Of a stretch of DNA of 64,000 nucleotides, positions 8,773 to 15,977 are shown piece by piece (position 1 is the first letter of the stretch; each line of letters starts with the position of its first letter). Both the position numbers and the translations under genes were made by a program. The notes beneath the pieces were generated by a model. That model was not told where the DNA came from and ran no database searches. It worked only from the letters and a program-made list of their open reading frames with translations. Origin of the DNA: Microbacterium tenebrionis (GTDB taxonomy: Bacteria > Actinomycetota > Actinomycetes > Actinomycetales > Microbacteriaceae); assembly GCF_903645325.1 (NCBI RefSeq), contig NZ_CAHJXQ010000001.1:372001-436000 (forward strand), written 5' to 3'.

Positions 8773-9065
8773 TGGGCCCCATGGGGCTCGAACCCATGAC
8801 CCGCGGATTAACATGCCACTTCGGCTTTCGCCGCCGTCCCCATGGACGTTCGTGGTCTGGACTGTCCCTTCACCCTGGCTTGCGCTTTAGGTGCCACCCG
8901 TCCAGTCTCTACACCTTCCGGACTCGCGTCCGGCTTGGCTCGGGATTGCCATCTGGTCTCCCAGGAAGGGTTCCCCGACTTTGAGTGGTGTCATCCCCGG
9001 AGTTTCCCCCGAGGCGCTCCTATTTATGTTGAAGTCCGATGCTCTGCCAACTGAGCTAGAGGCCC
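8773..9065 (-). tRNA. tRNA-Lys (anticodon UUU) interrupted by a group I intron
   Basis: On the minus strand, exon 1 is 9065-9032 (34 nt) and exon 2 is 8811-8773 (39 nt). Joined, they form a 73-nt class I tRNA. Acceptor GGGCCTC pairs with GGGGCCC (one G-U); D arm GCTC/GAGC; T arm ATGGG/CCCAT with loop TTCGAGC; discriminator A. The spliced anticodon loop is CTTTTAA, giving UUU (Lys). Stem pair 27-43 is U/C, unpaired. The intron splits the anticodon after position 34. The genomic 3' end reads ACCG, so CCA is completed after transcription. The short variable loop excludes tRNA-Leu, the usual host of such introns in cyanobacteria. Confidence 0.93.
8812..9031 (-). ncRNA. group I self-splicing intron (IC3-like) in tRNA-Lys
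   Basis: 220-nt intron with no ORF. Core blocks in order on the minus strand: GGCAATCCCGAGCCAAGCC (8950-8932), AAGGTGTAGAGACTGGACGG (8917-8898, P7 5' region) and AAGGGACAGTCC (8870-8859, P7 3' strand). From memory these match the Anabaena tRNA-Leu group IC3 intron closely. The exon ends in U34, which can pair as U-G with an internal GAG guide (P1). The intron ends in G (position 8812), as the omega-G rule requires. A stem at 9014-8995 is capped by GAAA, and a GGC-GAAA-GCC hairpin lies near the 3' end. Splicing needs only guanosine and Mg2+ in this class. Confidence 0.92.
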
Positions 9066-9171
9066 GCGTATGCGAGTCTATCGGTTCTTCTCGTGACCGG
9101 GCCACGCACCGGCGGCGACGACGAGCGCAGCCGTCCCGGTCTCGAGGGTGGGTGCATCCGGTCGACCGGTA

Positions 9172-9255
9172 CGCGTCCATGTCGGCGCGGAGCAGCACTG
9201 TCGCGCCGTCGCCGTTCCTCAGGATGCCGACGACACCCGTGCCGCTCGGATGGAC
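9172..9255 (-). pseudogene. fragment of an M20 peptidase/amidohydrolase
   Basis: About 28 codons on the minus strand read VHPSGTGVVGILRNGDGA then TVLLRADMDA, the signature block of M20-family amidohydrolases (GTGVVG...GPTVLLRADMDALP). No start codon, upstream part or downstream metal-binding regions are present, and similarity ends at 9172. It sits just upstream of the tRNA-Lys gene and looks like a relic. The rest of 9066-9286 shows no gene. Confidence 0.6.
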
Positions 9256-9286
9256 TCGTAGCCGATCAAGATGCCGGTAGGACGGC

Positions 9287-9919
9287 TCACTCGGATGCCC
9301 TTCCTCGTCGAGGCTGACCCTTGGCGTGCGGGATGCGCCAGCGGAAGCGCAGCGAGAGCACTCGGAAGGCGAACACGACGGCCGCGGCGATCGTCACCGT
9401 GGCCAGGTTCGGAAGCGCCGTGAACCAGGCACCGGCCACGATCGTGGCTCCGATGAACGCCGGGACGGCGTACAGGTCGGAAGAATTGAACAGCTGCGGG
9501 TCGCGGTTCGCGACTACGTCGCGCAGGAGGCCGCCGCCGACACCGGTGGTGACGCCGAGCAGCGCCGCGGCGACCGGGTTCATGCCGGCTTCGAGCGCTT
9601 TCACCGTCCCGGTCGTGCAGAACAGCGCGAGCCCCGCCGCGTCGAAGATCAGCAGCGGCCGCGAATAGCGATCGATGCCGTGGGTGAGGAAGAACACCAG
9701 TGCGGCAGCGGCGACGGGCGCGGCCAGATGCACGGGTTCGGCGAACGCCGTCGGCGGCACCCCGATGATGAGGTCGCGGATCACGCCGCCGCCGAGCCCG
9801 GTGAGGCTGCCGAGCAGCAGCGACCCGACGATGTCGTACCCGCGTTGTGCGGCCAGTAGGGAGCCTGAGATCGCGAAGAAGAAGACGCCGACCAGGTCGA
9901 GAGTGAGTGCCCAGTTCAT
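9287..9919 (-). CDS. TRIC/YadS-type membrane channel (UPF0126)
   Basis: About 210-aa integral membrane protein with seven hydrophobic segments built as two repeats. Each repeat carries the family motif: TGLGGGVIRDLIIG in the first and TGVGGGLLRDVVA in the second. Prokaryotic TRIC proteins form trimeric monovalent-cation channels; the physiological role in bacteria is unclear. The ATG at 9919 (MNWALTLDLVGVF) is preferred because the upstream extension in the same frame is Arg-rich and unlike the family. Tandem hairpins separate it from the FAS1 gene. Confidence 0.88.
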   Translation of the reverse strand: MNWALTLDLVGVFFFAISGSLLAAQRGYDIVGSLLLGSLTGLGGGVIRDLIIGVPPTAFAEPVHLAAPVAAAALVFFLTHGIDRYSRPLLIFDAAGLALFCTTGTVKALEAGMNPVAAALLGVTTGVGGGLLRDVVANRDPQLFNSSDLYAVPAFIGATIVAGAWFTALPNLATVTIAAAVVFAFRVLSLRFRWRIPHAKGQPRRGRASE

Positions 9920-10000
9920 GAGGACGCGCCGAGTCCGGTCGATGAGCACATGAGGCCAGGATATGCGGCGCGGTGAGAGCTTCTGCACTTACACACGGAT

Positions 10001-10035
10001 GCGGCCGTCTGCAGCTCTTCGCCGCAGACGGCCGC
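10001..10035 (-). terminator. hairpin downstream of the FAS1 gene
   Basis: Perfect 12-bp stem GCGGCCGTCTGC / GCAGACGGCCGC with an 11-nt loop. With the hairpin at 10047-10066 it forms a tandem pair after the FAS1 stop. No clear T-tract, as is common in this GC range. Confidence 0.6.
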
Positions 10036-10046
10036 ACCGCGCCAAT

Positions 10047-10066
10047 GCCAGACTCCCCCGTCTGGC
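10047..10066 (-). terminator. short hairpin directly after the FAS1 stop
   Basis: Perfect 7-bp stem GCCAGAC / GTCTGGC around TCCCCC (GGGGGA on the transcribed strand), 9 bp beyond the FAS1 stop codon. Probably terminates FAS1 mRNA together with the next hairpin. Confidence 0.55.
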
Positions 10067-10074
10067 AGGTCCGC

Positions 10075-10737
10075 TCACTCAGCCGGCGGCATGAGGACCG
10101 AGTCGATCAGGTAAACGGTCGCGTTGGCGGTCTGCACCCCACCGCAGATGACGTTCGCGTCGTTCACCATCCACATGTCGCCCTCACCGGTGACCTCGAG
10201 GTCGGCACCCTGCACAGTCTTGTGCGTGCCGGCGATGTCAGCCGGCTCGATCTGACCGGGAACCACGTGGTACGTGAGGATCGACGTCAGGGCGTCCGAG
10301 TCGGTCTTGAGCGAATCGATCGTGGCCGCGTCGATCTTGGCGAACGCGTCGTCCACCGGGGCGAACACCGTGAACTCATCGCCGTTGAGCGTGTCGACCA
10401 GGTCGACGTCGGGGTTGAGCTGACCGCTCACCGCCGAGACGAGGGTCGTCAGCATCGGGTTGTTGGATGCCGCGACCGCGACGGGGTCCTGGGACATGCC
10501 CTGGATCGAGCCTGCTCCATCGGGAACCTCTTCCGCGTATGCCTCGCAGCCGGGGCCGACCAGGTTCGCAGCCGGGTCCATCGTCTCGGGCGCAGCCTCT
10601 TCCGACGATTCGGGCGCCGAAGACTCCATCGATTCGTCCGTCGAGTCGCCGCCGCTCATGGAACATCCCGCCAGCACGAGCACGCTGGCGAATCCGAGCG
10701 ACAGTGCTGCGGTCATCTTCTTCTTGGTGCTGAACAT
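10075..10737 (-). CDS. fasciclin (FAS1) domain lipoprotein, Mpt83-like
   Basis: 220-aa surface lipoprotein. The signal peptide ends in the lipobox VLAGC (Cys about residue 25), then a Ser/Glu/Asp-rich linker, then one FAS1 domain with [23 protein letters not shown] and a C-terminal [14 protein letters not shown]1 domains mediate adhesion. In mycobacteria the related Mpt70/Mpt83 are the main products of the SigK regulon, and here too the gene lies beside dipZ, sigK and rskA. It is divergent from dipZ and has a candidate SigK-type promoter. Confidence 0.92.
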   Translation of the reverse strand: MFSTKKKMTAALSLGFASVLVLAGCSMSGGDSTDESMESSAPESSEEAAPETMDPAANLVGPGCEAYAEEVPDGAGSIQGMSQDPVAVAASNNPMLTTLVSAVSGQLNPDVDLVDTLNGDEFTVFAPVDDAFAKIDAATIDSLKTDSDALTSILTYHVVPGQIEPADIAGTHKTVQGADLEVTGEGDMWMVNDANVICGGVQTANATVYLIDSVLMPPAE

Positions 10738-10787
10738 CTCTCTACCTCCGGGTTCGGAGCCGCGACATCTCCGCGGCGTTGACTGGT

Positions 10788-10814
10788 GTTCGGAACCCGC
10801 GGCGCTTCGGATGG
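10788..10814 (-). promoter_or_regulatory. candidate SigK-type promoter of the FAS1 gene
   Basis: Minus strand: CCATCC (10814-10809), 15-nt spacer, CCGAAC (10793-10788), about 50 nt before the FAS1 start. The two boxes resemble the published mycobacterial SigK motifs CCATCC and CCGAAT. The spacer is shorter than I would expect, but the facing dipZ promoter has the same spacing. Confidence 0.5.
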
Positions 10815-10838
10815 GAAGAATCTCAGAATTTTTCTCAT

Positions 10839-10865
10839 CAATCCGAACGGGTCCCCACGCCGAAG
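10839..10865 (+). promoter_or_regulatory. candidate SigK-type promoter of dipZ
   Basis: CAATCC (10839-10844), 15-nt spacer, CCGAAG (10860-10865), 25 nt before the dipZ ATG. It has the same layout as the divergent FAS1 promoter, supporting co-regulation. Confidence 0.45.
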
Positions 10866-10890
10866 AACTCGCAACAGAAGCGAGGAGCTC

Positions 10891-12606
10891 ATGGACCTGG
10901 TACTCATCGGCCTGCTTGGAGGGCTCATCACCGGCATATCGCCGTGCATCCTGCCCGTCCTGCCGGTCATCTTCCTGACCGGAGGCGCGCAGTCCGCGAG
11001 CTTCGACGGCGACGGCGAGGTGATTCCAGCACGTCGCAGTCGCCCGTACCTCGTGATCGCCGGACTCGTTCTGAGCTTCACGCTCGTCACGCTCGTCGGA
11101 TCATTGATCCTGGGTCTGCTGGGACTCCCGCAGGACGTGCTGCGCTGGGCCGGCATCATCGTGCTGATCATCATCGGCGTCGGGCTCCTCATCCCGAAGT
11201 TCGAGCAGCTGCTCGAGAAGCCGTTCCAATGGCTGCCGCGCAAAGAGGTCAAGAATCAGGGGAGCGGCTTCGGAGTCGGGCTCGCTCTCGGAGCCGTATT
11301 CGTGCCGTGCGCCGGGCCTGTGCTCGCCGCGATCATCGTCGCCGGATCCACCGGCCAGATCGGCCCTGGAACCGTGCTGCTGACTGTATCGTTCTCGATC
11401 GGCGTCGCGATCCCGCTGCTGGCCTTCGCGCTCGCCGGACGCAGCGTTGTCAACCGCATCCGTGCTTTCCGCACCCGCGAGCGGGGGCTACGTATCGCCG
11501 CCGGCATTGCGATGATCGCGCTCGCCGTCGGGCTCGTCTTCAACGTGCCGCAGACGCTGCAGCGGCTGCTGCCCGACTACACCGCCCCGCTGCAGCAGGA
11601 GCTCACGGAGAACGACGCCGCAGAGGAGGCCCTAGGCCTCGGTGGCCTCGTGAACGCTGAGAACCGCGACCTCGACAAGTGCACGAACGGCGCGGACGAA
11701 CTCGAGTCCTGCGGCACGGCGCCGTCGATCCGCGGGATCGAGCAGTGGCTGAACACGCCGGAGGGCGAGGCGATCGACCTCGAGGACCTTCGCGGCCAGG
11801 TCGTGCTCATCGACTTCTGGGCGTACTCGTGCATCAACTGCCAGCGATCGATCCCGCACGTCGTCGGGTGGGACGAGACCTATCGTGACAGCGGGCTGCA
11901 GGTCATCGGCATCCACTCGCCGGAGTACGCGTTCGAGAAGGATGCGGGAAACGTCGCAGCCGGCATCCGCGATTTCGGGATCGAGTACCCCGTCGCGCTC
12001 GACAACAGTCTCTCGACCTGGACCAACTACCGTAACCGCTACTGGCCGGCGCACTACCTGATCGATGCCGAGGGCACAGTACGGCACATCTCGTTCGGCG
12101 AGGGCAACTACGAGGCGACCGAGAAGATGATCCGGGAGCTCCTCGTCGACGCGGATCCCGACGTCGAACTTCCGGCCGAATCCGGCGTTGCGGATGAGAC
12201 ACCAGCGCTCGGCTCGACCACGCCGGAGACCTTCCTCGGGTCGTCCAAGGACGTCAACTACGGCGGCGATGACAACTACAGCGCCGGAACGTCGGAGTTC
12301 GTTTTCCCCTCGGATCAGGCGGAGGACACATTCGCCCTCGATGGCACTTGGGAGATCGCCTCGCAGTACGCCGCCCCGGCAGGTTCGGGTGCCGAGGTGC
12401 GCCTCAACTATCGCGCCTCCGAGGTGCGGATGGTGCTCGCAGGCTCGGGAGAGGTCACCGTGACCACCGATGACGGCGAGAGCCGAGCGATCGACGTCTC
12501 GGGAACCCCGCGGTCGTATCGCCTGCTGCAGAGGGACGCGGGGGCCGGACAGCTGACGGTGAAGATTCCCGAGGGCATTCAGGCCTATTCGTTCACCTTC
12601 GGATGA
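10891..12606 (+). CDS. dipZ: cytochrome c biogenesis/thiol-disulfide transport protein DipZ
   Basis: 571-aa three-part membrane protein. The N-terminal CcdA/DsbD-beta-like domain (about 1-240) has six helices and the two redox cysteines in [10 protein letters not shown] (Cys19) and VPCAGPVL (Cys140). A TlpA-like thioredoxin domain follows, with the active site SCINC (Cys314, Cys317). The last 130 residues form the DipZ C-terminal beta domain ([12 protein letters not shown]). It carries electrons across the membrane to reduce extracytoplasmic disulfides. The ATG at 10891 follows GAGGAGCT and starts at the first helix; the frame stays open upstream but is not membrane-like. sigK lies 44 bp downstream. 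Confidence 0.92.
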   Translation: MDLVLIGLLGGLITGISPCILPVLPVIFLTGGAQSASFDGDGEVIPARRSRPYLVIAGLVLSFTLVTLVGSLILGLLGLPQDVLRWAGIIVLIIIGVGLLIPKFEQLLEKPFQWLPRKEVKNQGSGFGVGLALGAVFVPCAGPVLAAIIVAGSTGQIGPGTVLLTVSFSIGVAIPLLAFALAGRSVVNRIRAFRTRERGLRIAAGIAMIALAVGLVFNVPQTLQRLLPDYTAPLQQELTENDAAEEALGLGGLVNAENRDLDKCTNGADELESCGTAPSIRGIEQWLNTPEGEAIDLEDLRGQVVLIDFWAYSCINCQRSIPHVVGWDETYRDSGLQVIGIHSPEYAFEKDAGNVAAGIRDFGIEYPVALDNSLSTWTNYRNRYWPAHYLIDAEGTVRHISFGEGNYEATEKMIRELLVDADPDVELPAESGVADETPALGSTTPETFLGSSKDVNYGGDDNYSAGTSEFVFPSDQAEDTFALDGTWEIASQYAAPAGSGAEVRLNYRASEVRMVLAGSGEVTVTTDDGESRAIDVSGTPRSYRLLQRDAGAGQLTVKIPEGIQAYSFTFG

Positions 12607-12650
12607 GCCGACCAACGGTGAGTGGTCAGGATGAGGGGCGTTGATACGGC

Positions 12651-13250
12651 ATGCTTGTGGAGATGGTGATCGACGGCGTGGACGTGCCGGAGGACGGTTC
12701 GGCGGGAGATCCCGTCGCCGACCTTCTGGTCAGCGTCGCGCGCGGAGACCAGCGAGCATTCGCCGAACTCTACGATCTGCTGTCCTCTCGCGTCTTCGGG
12801 CTCATCCTCCGTGTGCTGGTCAACCGTGCGCAGAGCGAGGAGGTACTGCAGGAGGTCTTCCTGGAGATCTGGCAATCCGCCGGCCGCTTCGCTCCGAACA
12901 AGGGGCAAGGACGCACCTGGGTTCTCACGATCGCCCACCGCAGGGCGGTCGATCGTGTGAGGGCGTCGCAGTCCAGCTCGGATCGGGACGTCAGGGCAGG
13001 ATTCCGCGACGTTTCGGTCGCGCATGACAGCGTCGCCGAACAGGTGGAGCTGAGCATCGAGGGCGATCGCGTCGTCACGGCGCTGAGGACGTTGCCCGAA
13101 CCGCAGCGCGAGGCAATCGTGCTGTCGTACTACGGCGGTTACAGTCAGAGCGAGATCTCTGTGCTCATCGGAGCCCCGCTGGGAACGGTCAAGACGAGGA
13201 TGAGAGATGGACTCTCACGCCTGAGGAACGAGATGGGGGTGAACGCATGA
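12651..13250 (+). CDS. sigK: ECF RNA polymerase sigma factor SigK
   Basis: 199-aa group 4 sigma factor. Region 2 spans about 35-105 (FAELYDLLSSRVFGLI, AQSEEVLQEVFLEIW, GRTWVLTIAHRRAVDRVR). Region 4 spans about 140-195 with an HTH (LPEPQREAIVLSYYGGYSQ, LIGAPLGTVKTRMRDGL). It directs transcription when released from the anti-sigma factor encoded next (ATGA overlap). In mycobacteria SigK drives the FAS1 genes and dipZ, and the same genes adjoin it here. The start at 12651 has GAGGGG upstream; ATG 12663 is also possible. Confidence 0.9.
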   Translation: MLVEMVIDGVDVPEDGSAGDPVADLLVSVARGDQRAFAELYDLLSSRVFGLILRVLVNRAQSEEVLQEVFLEIWQSAGRFAPNKGQGRTWVLTIAHRRAVDRVRASQSSSDRDVRAGFRDVSVAHDSVAEQVELSIEGDRVVTALRTLPEPQREAIVLSYYGGYSQSEISVLIGAPLGTVKTRMRDGLSRLRNEMGVNA

Positions 13251-13996
13251 ACGAGAGCGAGTTCGCGGAGCTCGCGGCGGGCCGGGCCCTGCACGCGCTG
13301 TCGGATGCCGATGAGCGCCGATATGCGGACGCCCTCGCCGCGCACCCGGAGTGGGCCGCGATCGCCGAGCACGACGCGGAGACCGCCGCGCTGCTGGCCG
13401 ACGGTTCTCCTGCCGTTGCACCACCTGCCGGCGTCCGCGACGCGCTCCTCGCCCGGATCGCGGTGACCCCGCAGGGGGAGCCGACTTCACCGACCGGGGT
13501 TGCGCCCGATGCTGGGGGCGCTCCCGCAGCGCCGGCGAGCCGCTGGAGCCGTCCCCTGTTCGCGCTCGCCGCATCCGTCGTCCTGATCGTGGGGCTGGGC
13601 ATCACGGCCGCTGTCGCGATCGCGCAGCTCACCCAGCCGGCATCCGTCGTCGCGCTCGAGAAGATCGCAGCCGCCCCCGACGCTCAGCAGGCCACGGTCG
13701 AGATCGGATCCGGTGCGGAGGCGACCGCGCATTGGTCGGCATCGGTCGGCAGCGCCGTACTCGTCACGGACGGGCTCGCGGGGCTGGACGAGGAACAGAC
13801 CTATCAGCTCTGGCTCGTCCGGGGGGACGAGGCGCTGCCGGCCGGACTGTTCGAGACGGATGGCGGTACGGCGACGGCACTGCTTGACGGCGCCATGCAC
13901 GAGGGCGATGTCATCGCCGTGACCGTCGAGCAGGCGGGTGGATCGCCGACCGGGCAGCCCACGACGGATCCGATCATCGCGATCCCGACCGCCTGA
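13247..13996 (+). CDS. rskA: anti-sigma-K factor RskA
   Basis: 249-aa single-pass membrane protein. A cytoplasmic anti-sigma domain (about 1-75: FAELAAGRALHALSDADERRYADAL) comes first, then one transmembrane helix (about 105-125, PLFALAASVVLIVGLGITAA), then the extracytoplasmic RskA C-terminal domain with YQLWLVRGDEALPAGLF. It binds SigK and is released by regulated proteolysis in the studied relatives. The start overlaps the sigK stop by 4 bp, so the pair is translationally coupled. Confidence 0.9.
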   Translation: MNESEFAELAAGRALHALSDADERRYADALAAHPEWAAIAEHDAETAALLADGSPAVAPPAGVRDALLARIAVTPQGEPTSPTGVAPDAGGAPAAPASRWSRPLFALAASVVLIVGLGITAAVAIAQLTQPASVVALEKIAAAPDAQQATVEIGSGAEATAHWSASVGSAVLVTDGLAGLDEEQTYQLWLVRGDEALPAGLFETDGGTATALLDGAMHEGDVIAVTVEQAGGSPTGQPTTDPIIAIPTA

Positions 13997-14015
13997 GCAC
14001 GAGTACCCTGGACGG

Positions 14016-14645
14016 ATGCCCGAGCAGTTCCACCGCCCCGTCCGCAGGCCCTCCGCGGCCTTCGACAACCTGGTCGGTTCGCCCGATTCGGCCGAGACCA
14101 TCCGGGTCGCGCATGCCACGGCATCCGCTCTGCTCACGCGCGCACGCGAGGACTCCAGCGGCGAGAGCGCGGAGCGCCTGATCGCGTTCACCGCCCAGCA
14201 CGGCATCGACGACATCGCCGAGCTGTGGGCGCAGGCACCGGCCGTCTCGCTGCCGGGAGCGCTGTGGCGGCTGTACCTGCTTCAGCTCGCGATCCACACC
14301 GATCCGCAGACCTCTGCGCTGCTGTACGAGCGCGGCCGTGTCGAGCTGGGATCCGCGGATGCCGTCGTCGCCGGCGCGCCTGTGCCCGCGAGCCCGGAGG
14401 AGCTCGTCGCCCTGATCGACACGATCCTGCGCGGAGTCTTCCGCGGTGACTTCTCGATCGCGCTGGAGCGCGCGGCGGCATTCTGCCGTGTGCAGGTGTC
14501 GGGCGCCACGCACGTCGCGGACGACTACGAGGCGACCGAGCCCGACCGGGCGTCCGAGCTCACCGTACGGGCACGCCGGTTGAACAGCTACGCGGCCGAC
14601 CTGATGGCGGCCGCCGGGCTGTGGCGGTCCGGCGGCCTGACCTGA
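14016..14645 (+). CDS. conserved hypothetical protein
   Basis: 209-aa acidic, helix-rich protein I cannot assign to a named family. Visible features are FDNLVGSPDSAETIRVAHATASALL, a central WRLYLLQLAIHTDP helix and a C-terminal ELTVRARRLNSYAADL. No signal peptide, membrane segment or catalytic motif is apparent. I have the impression that similar proteins occur in Microbacteriaceae, sometimes labelled DNA-binding, but nothing in this sequence proves DNA binding. The ATG at 14016 is preferred over an upstream in-frame start that overlaps rskA. Confidence 0.75.
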   Translation: MPEQFHRPVRRPSAAFDNLVGSPDSAETIRVAHATASALLTRAREDSSGESAERLIAFTAQHGIDDIAELWAQAPAVSLPGALWRLYLLQLAIHTDPQTSALLYERGRVELGSADAVVAGAPVPASPEELVALIDTILRGVFRGDFSIALERAAAFCRVQVSGATHVADDYEATEPDRASELTVRARRLNSYAADLMAAAGLWRSGGLT

Positions 14646-14674
14646 CCGTCCGCCCCTCGCACCCGCCCCCGTGC

Positions 14675-14791
14675 GTGCACAGCTTCGGATGCCGGAGGCG
14701 ACACTGTGCACAGCTTCGGATGCCGGAGGCGACACGCCGTGCGACCGCCCGGGCCGGCGGCGCGTCGTCGTTCACATCCGAAGTCGTGCAC
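14675..14791. repeat. palindromic repeat, copy 1 (with doubled left arm)
   Basis: Left arm GTGCACAGCTTCGGATGCCG at 14675 is part of a 30-bp unit that is repeated exactly at 14706. The inverted right arm ACATCCGAAGTCGTGCAC is at 14774-14791. It is intergenic between the unknown gene and pabC. The same arms recur at 15880-15965 and 16909-16994. Confidence 0.85.
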
Positions 14792-14837
14792 GGCCAGGGC
14801 CGATGTGGGGATCGGCTGGGGGCAGGAAAGAGAAAGA

Positions 14838-14913
14838 CCGGGCCGCAAGAACGCCTCTCGGCGGAAGGCCGCTCTAAGCGGCAGAAGTTGGAGCCCGGGG
14901 TTATGCGGCCCGG
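14838..14913. other. unidentified structured intergenic segment upstream of pabC
   Basis: CCGGGCCGC (14838-14846) pairs perfectly with GCGGCCCGG (14905-14913), enclosing a local hairpin CCGCT-CTA-AGCGG (14869-14881) and purine-rich single strands. No reading frame here resembles a protein. It could be a leader RNA or small RNA on either strand, or a terminator; I do not recognise a known class. The pabC start lies 60 bp downstream. Confidence 0.35.
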
Positions 14914-14972
14914 CCACTCCAGTGTAACGTCCCCGCGCCCTGGGTATTCCTGAGTGGCCGTAGAGTCTTCTC

Positions 14973-15857
14973 ATGGCCCAGCGCTTCGCTCTGATTCTCG
15001 ACCCAGCCGATGCCGCTGAGGAGCGCGCCGACTTCTCCGGCACCTTCACGGTGGTGGATGCCGGAGCACCGGCGCTGAGCGTGAGCGAACTGAGCACCCA
15101 GCGAGGCGACGGCGTGTTCGAATCGATCGGCGTGATCGATGCGCACGCGCAGGAGGTCGTGCCGCACCTCGAGCGCCTGGCGAACTCCGCCCGGATCTGC
15201 GATCTGCCGGCGCCGAACCTGGAGCAGTGGCGTCAGGCGGTTGCCGTCGCCGCTGCGGAATGCCCCGCCGGCGAGTGGGTCATCAAGCTGATCCTCAGCA
15301 GGGGAGTGGAGCACGGACCGACACCGACCGCCTGGGTGACGGCCGCACCGGCATCCGACTTCTCGGAGGTGCGTAGGGCGGGAGTCTCCGTCGTGACGCT
15401 GGATCGCGGCTACCCGCTCGACGTCGCCGAACGCGCGCCGTGGTTGCTCCTGGGGGCCAAGACGCTGTCGTACGCCGTGAACATGGCGGCGCTCCGCGAA
15501 GCGCACCGCCGCGGCGCCGATGATGCGATCTTCCTCTCCAGCGACGGTTACGTGCTCGAAGCCCCCACGGCATCCCTCATCCTGCGGCTCGGCGACCGTT
15601 TCGTCACGCCGGCGCCGAGCGGCGGCATCCTGCAGGGCACGACGCAGCTCAGCGTGTACGAGTACTTGGAGGGTCGCGGTTTCGAGGCGGGGTACGAACA
15701 AGTGCCCGCGTCGCGGATCGCCGAGGCGGATGCCGCATGGCTCGTCTCGAGCGTCCGTCTGGCCGCACCCATCACGGCCGTCGACGGCCGGCCCCTGTCC
15801 GTCGACCACGCCCTCACGACGGACCTGAACCAGTACCTCCTCTCGCCCCGCGACTGA
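14973..15857 (+). CDS. pabC: aminodeoxychorismate lyase (class IV aminotransferase fold)
   Basis: 294-aa PLP enzyme of fold type IV. It would convert 4-amino-4-deoxychorismate to p-aminobenzoate plus pyruvate for folate synthesis. The PLP Lys is about residue 163 in LLGAKTLSYAVNM. The GDGVFES motif and the phosphate-binding PSGGILQGTTQ region are present. Branched-chain or D-amino-acid aminotransferases share the fold; length and motif wording favour pabC. It is a single gene between two copies of the palindromic repeat, with a structured segment just upstream. Confidence 0.8.
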   Translation: MAQRFALILDPADAAEERADFSGTFTVVDAGAPALSVSELSTQRGDGVFESIGVIDAHAQEVVPHLERLANSARICDLPAPNLEQWRQAVAVAAAECPAGEWVIKLILSRGVEHGPTPTAWVTAAPASDFSEVRRAGVSVVTLDRGYPLDVAERAPWLLLGAKTLSYAVNMAALREAHRRGADDAIFLSSDGYVLEAPTASLILRLGDRFVTPAPSGGILQGTTQLSVYEYLEGRGFEAGYEQVPASRIAEADAAWLVSSVRLAAPITAVDGRPLSVDHALTTDLNQYLLSPRD

Positions 15858-15879
15858 CGGCACCGTTCGCCTCCGGGGC

Positions 15880-15965
15880 GTGCACAACTTCGGATGCCGG
15901 GGGCGACATGCCGAGCCTCGCACGAGAGCCGCGGCGTGTCGAACGCCCGGTCCGAAGTTGTGCAC
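15880..15965. repeat. palindromic repeat, copy 2
   Basis: Left arm GTGCACAACTTCGGATGCCG (15880) and inverted right arm GGTCCGAAGTTGTGCAC ending at 15965. It lies between pabC and the DUF559-type gene, which ends 13 bp further on. Confidence 0.85.
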
Positions 15966-15977
15966 GGGGAGACGGGG

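Noticed and set aside
8269-8814. 181-codon minus-strand frame running into the tRNA-Lys exon
   Set aside because: Its first part is tRNA and its last part antisense to the CGNR remnant; only the MKRCG block (8665-8736) looks protein-like and is reported as a fragment.
8773-9065. Reading the interrupted tRNA as tRNA-Leu(UAA)
   Set aside because: Cyanobacterial-type introns sit in tRNA-Leu, but here the variable loop is short (class I) and the joined loop CTTTTAA gives UUU, so Lys.
14675-14791. CRISPR array, because of the 30-bp unit repeated at 14675 and 14706
   Set aside because: The copies are adjacent with a 1-bp gap, there are no spacers and no cas genes, and the unit belongs to a palindromic repeat family.
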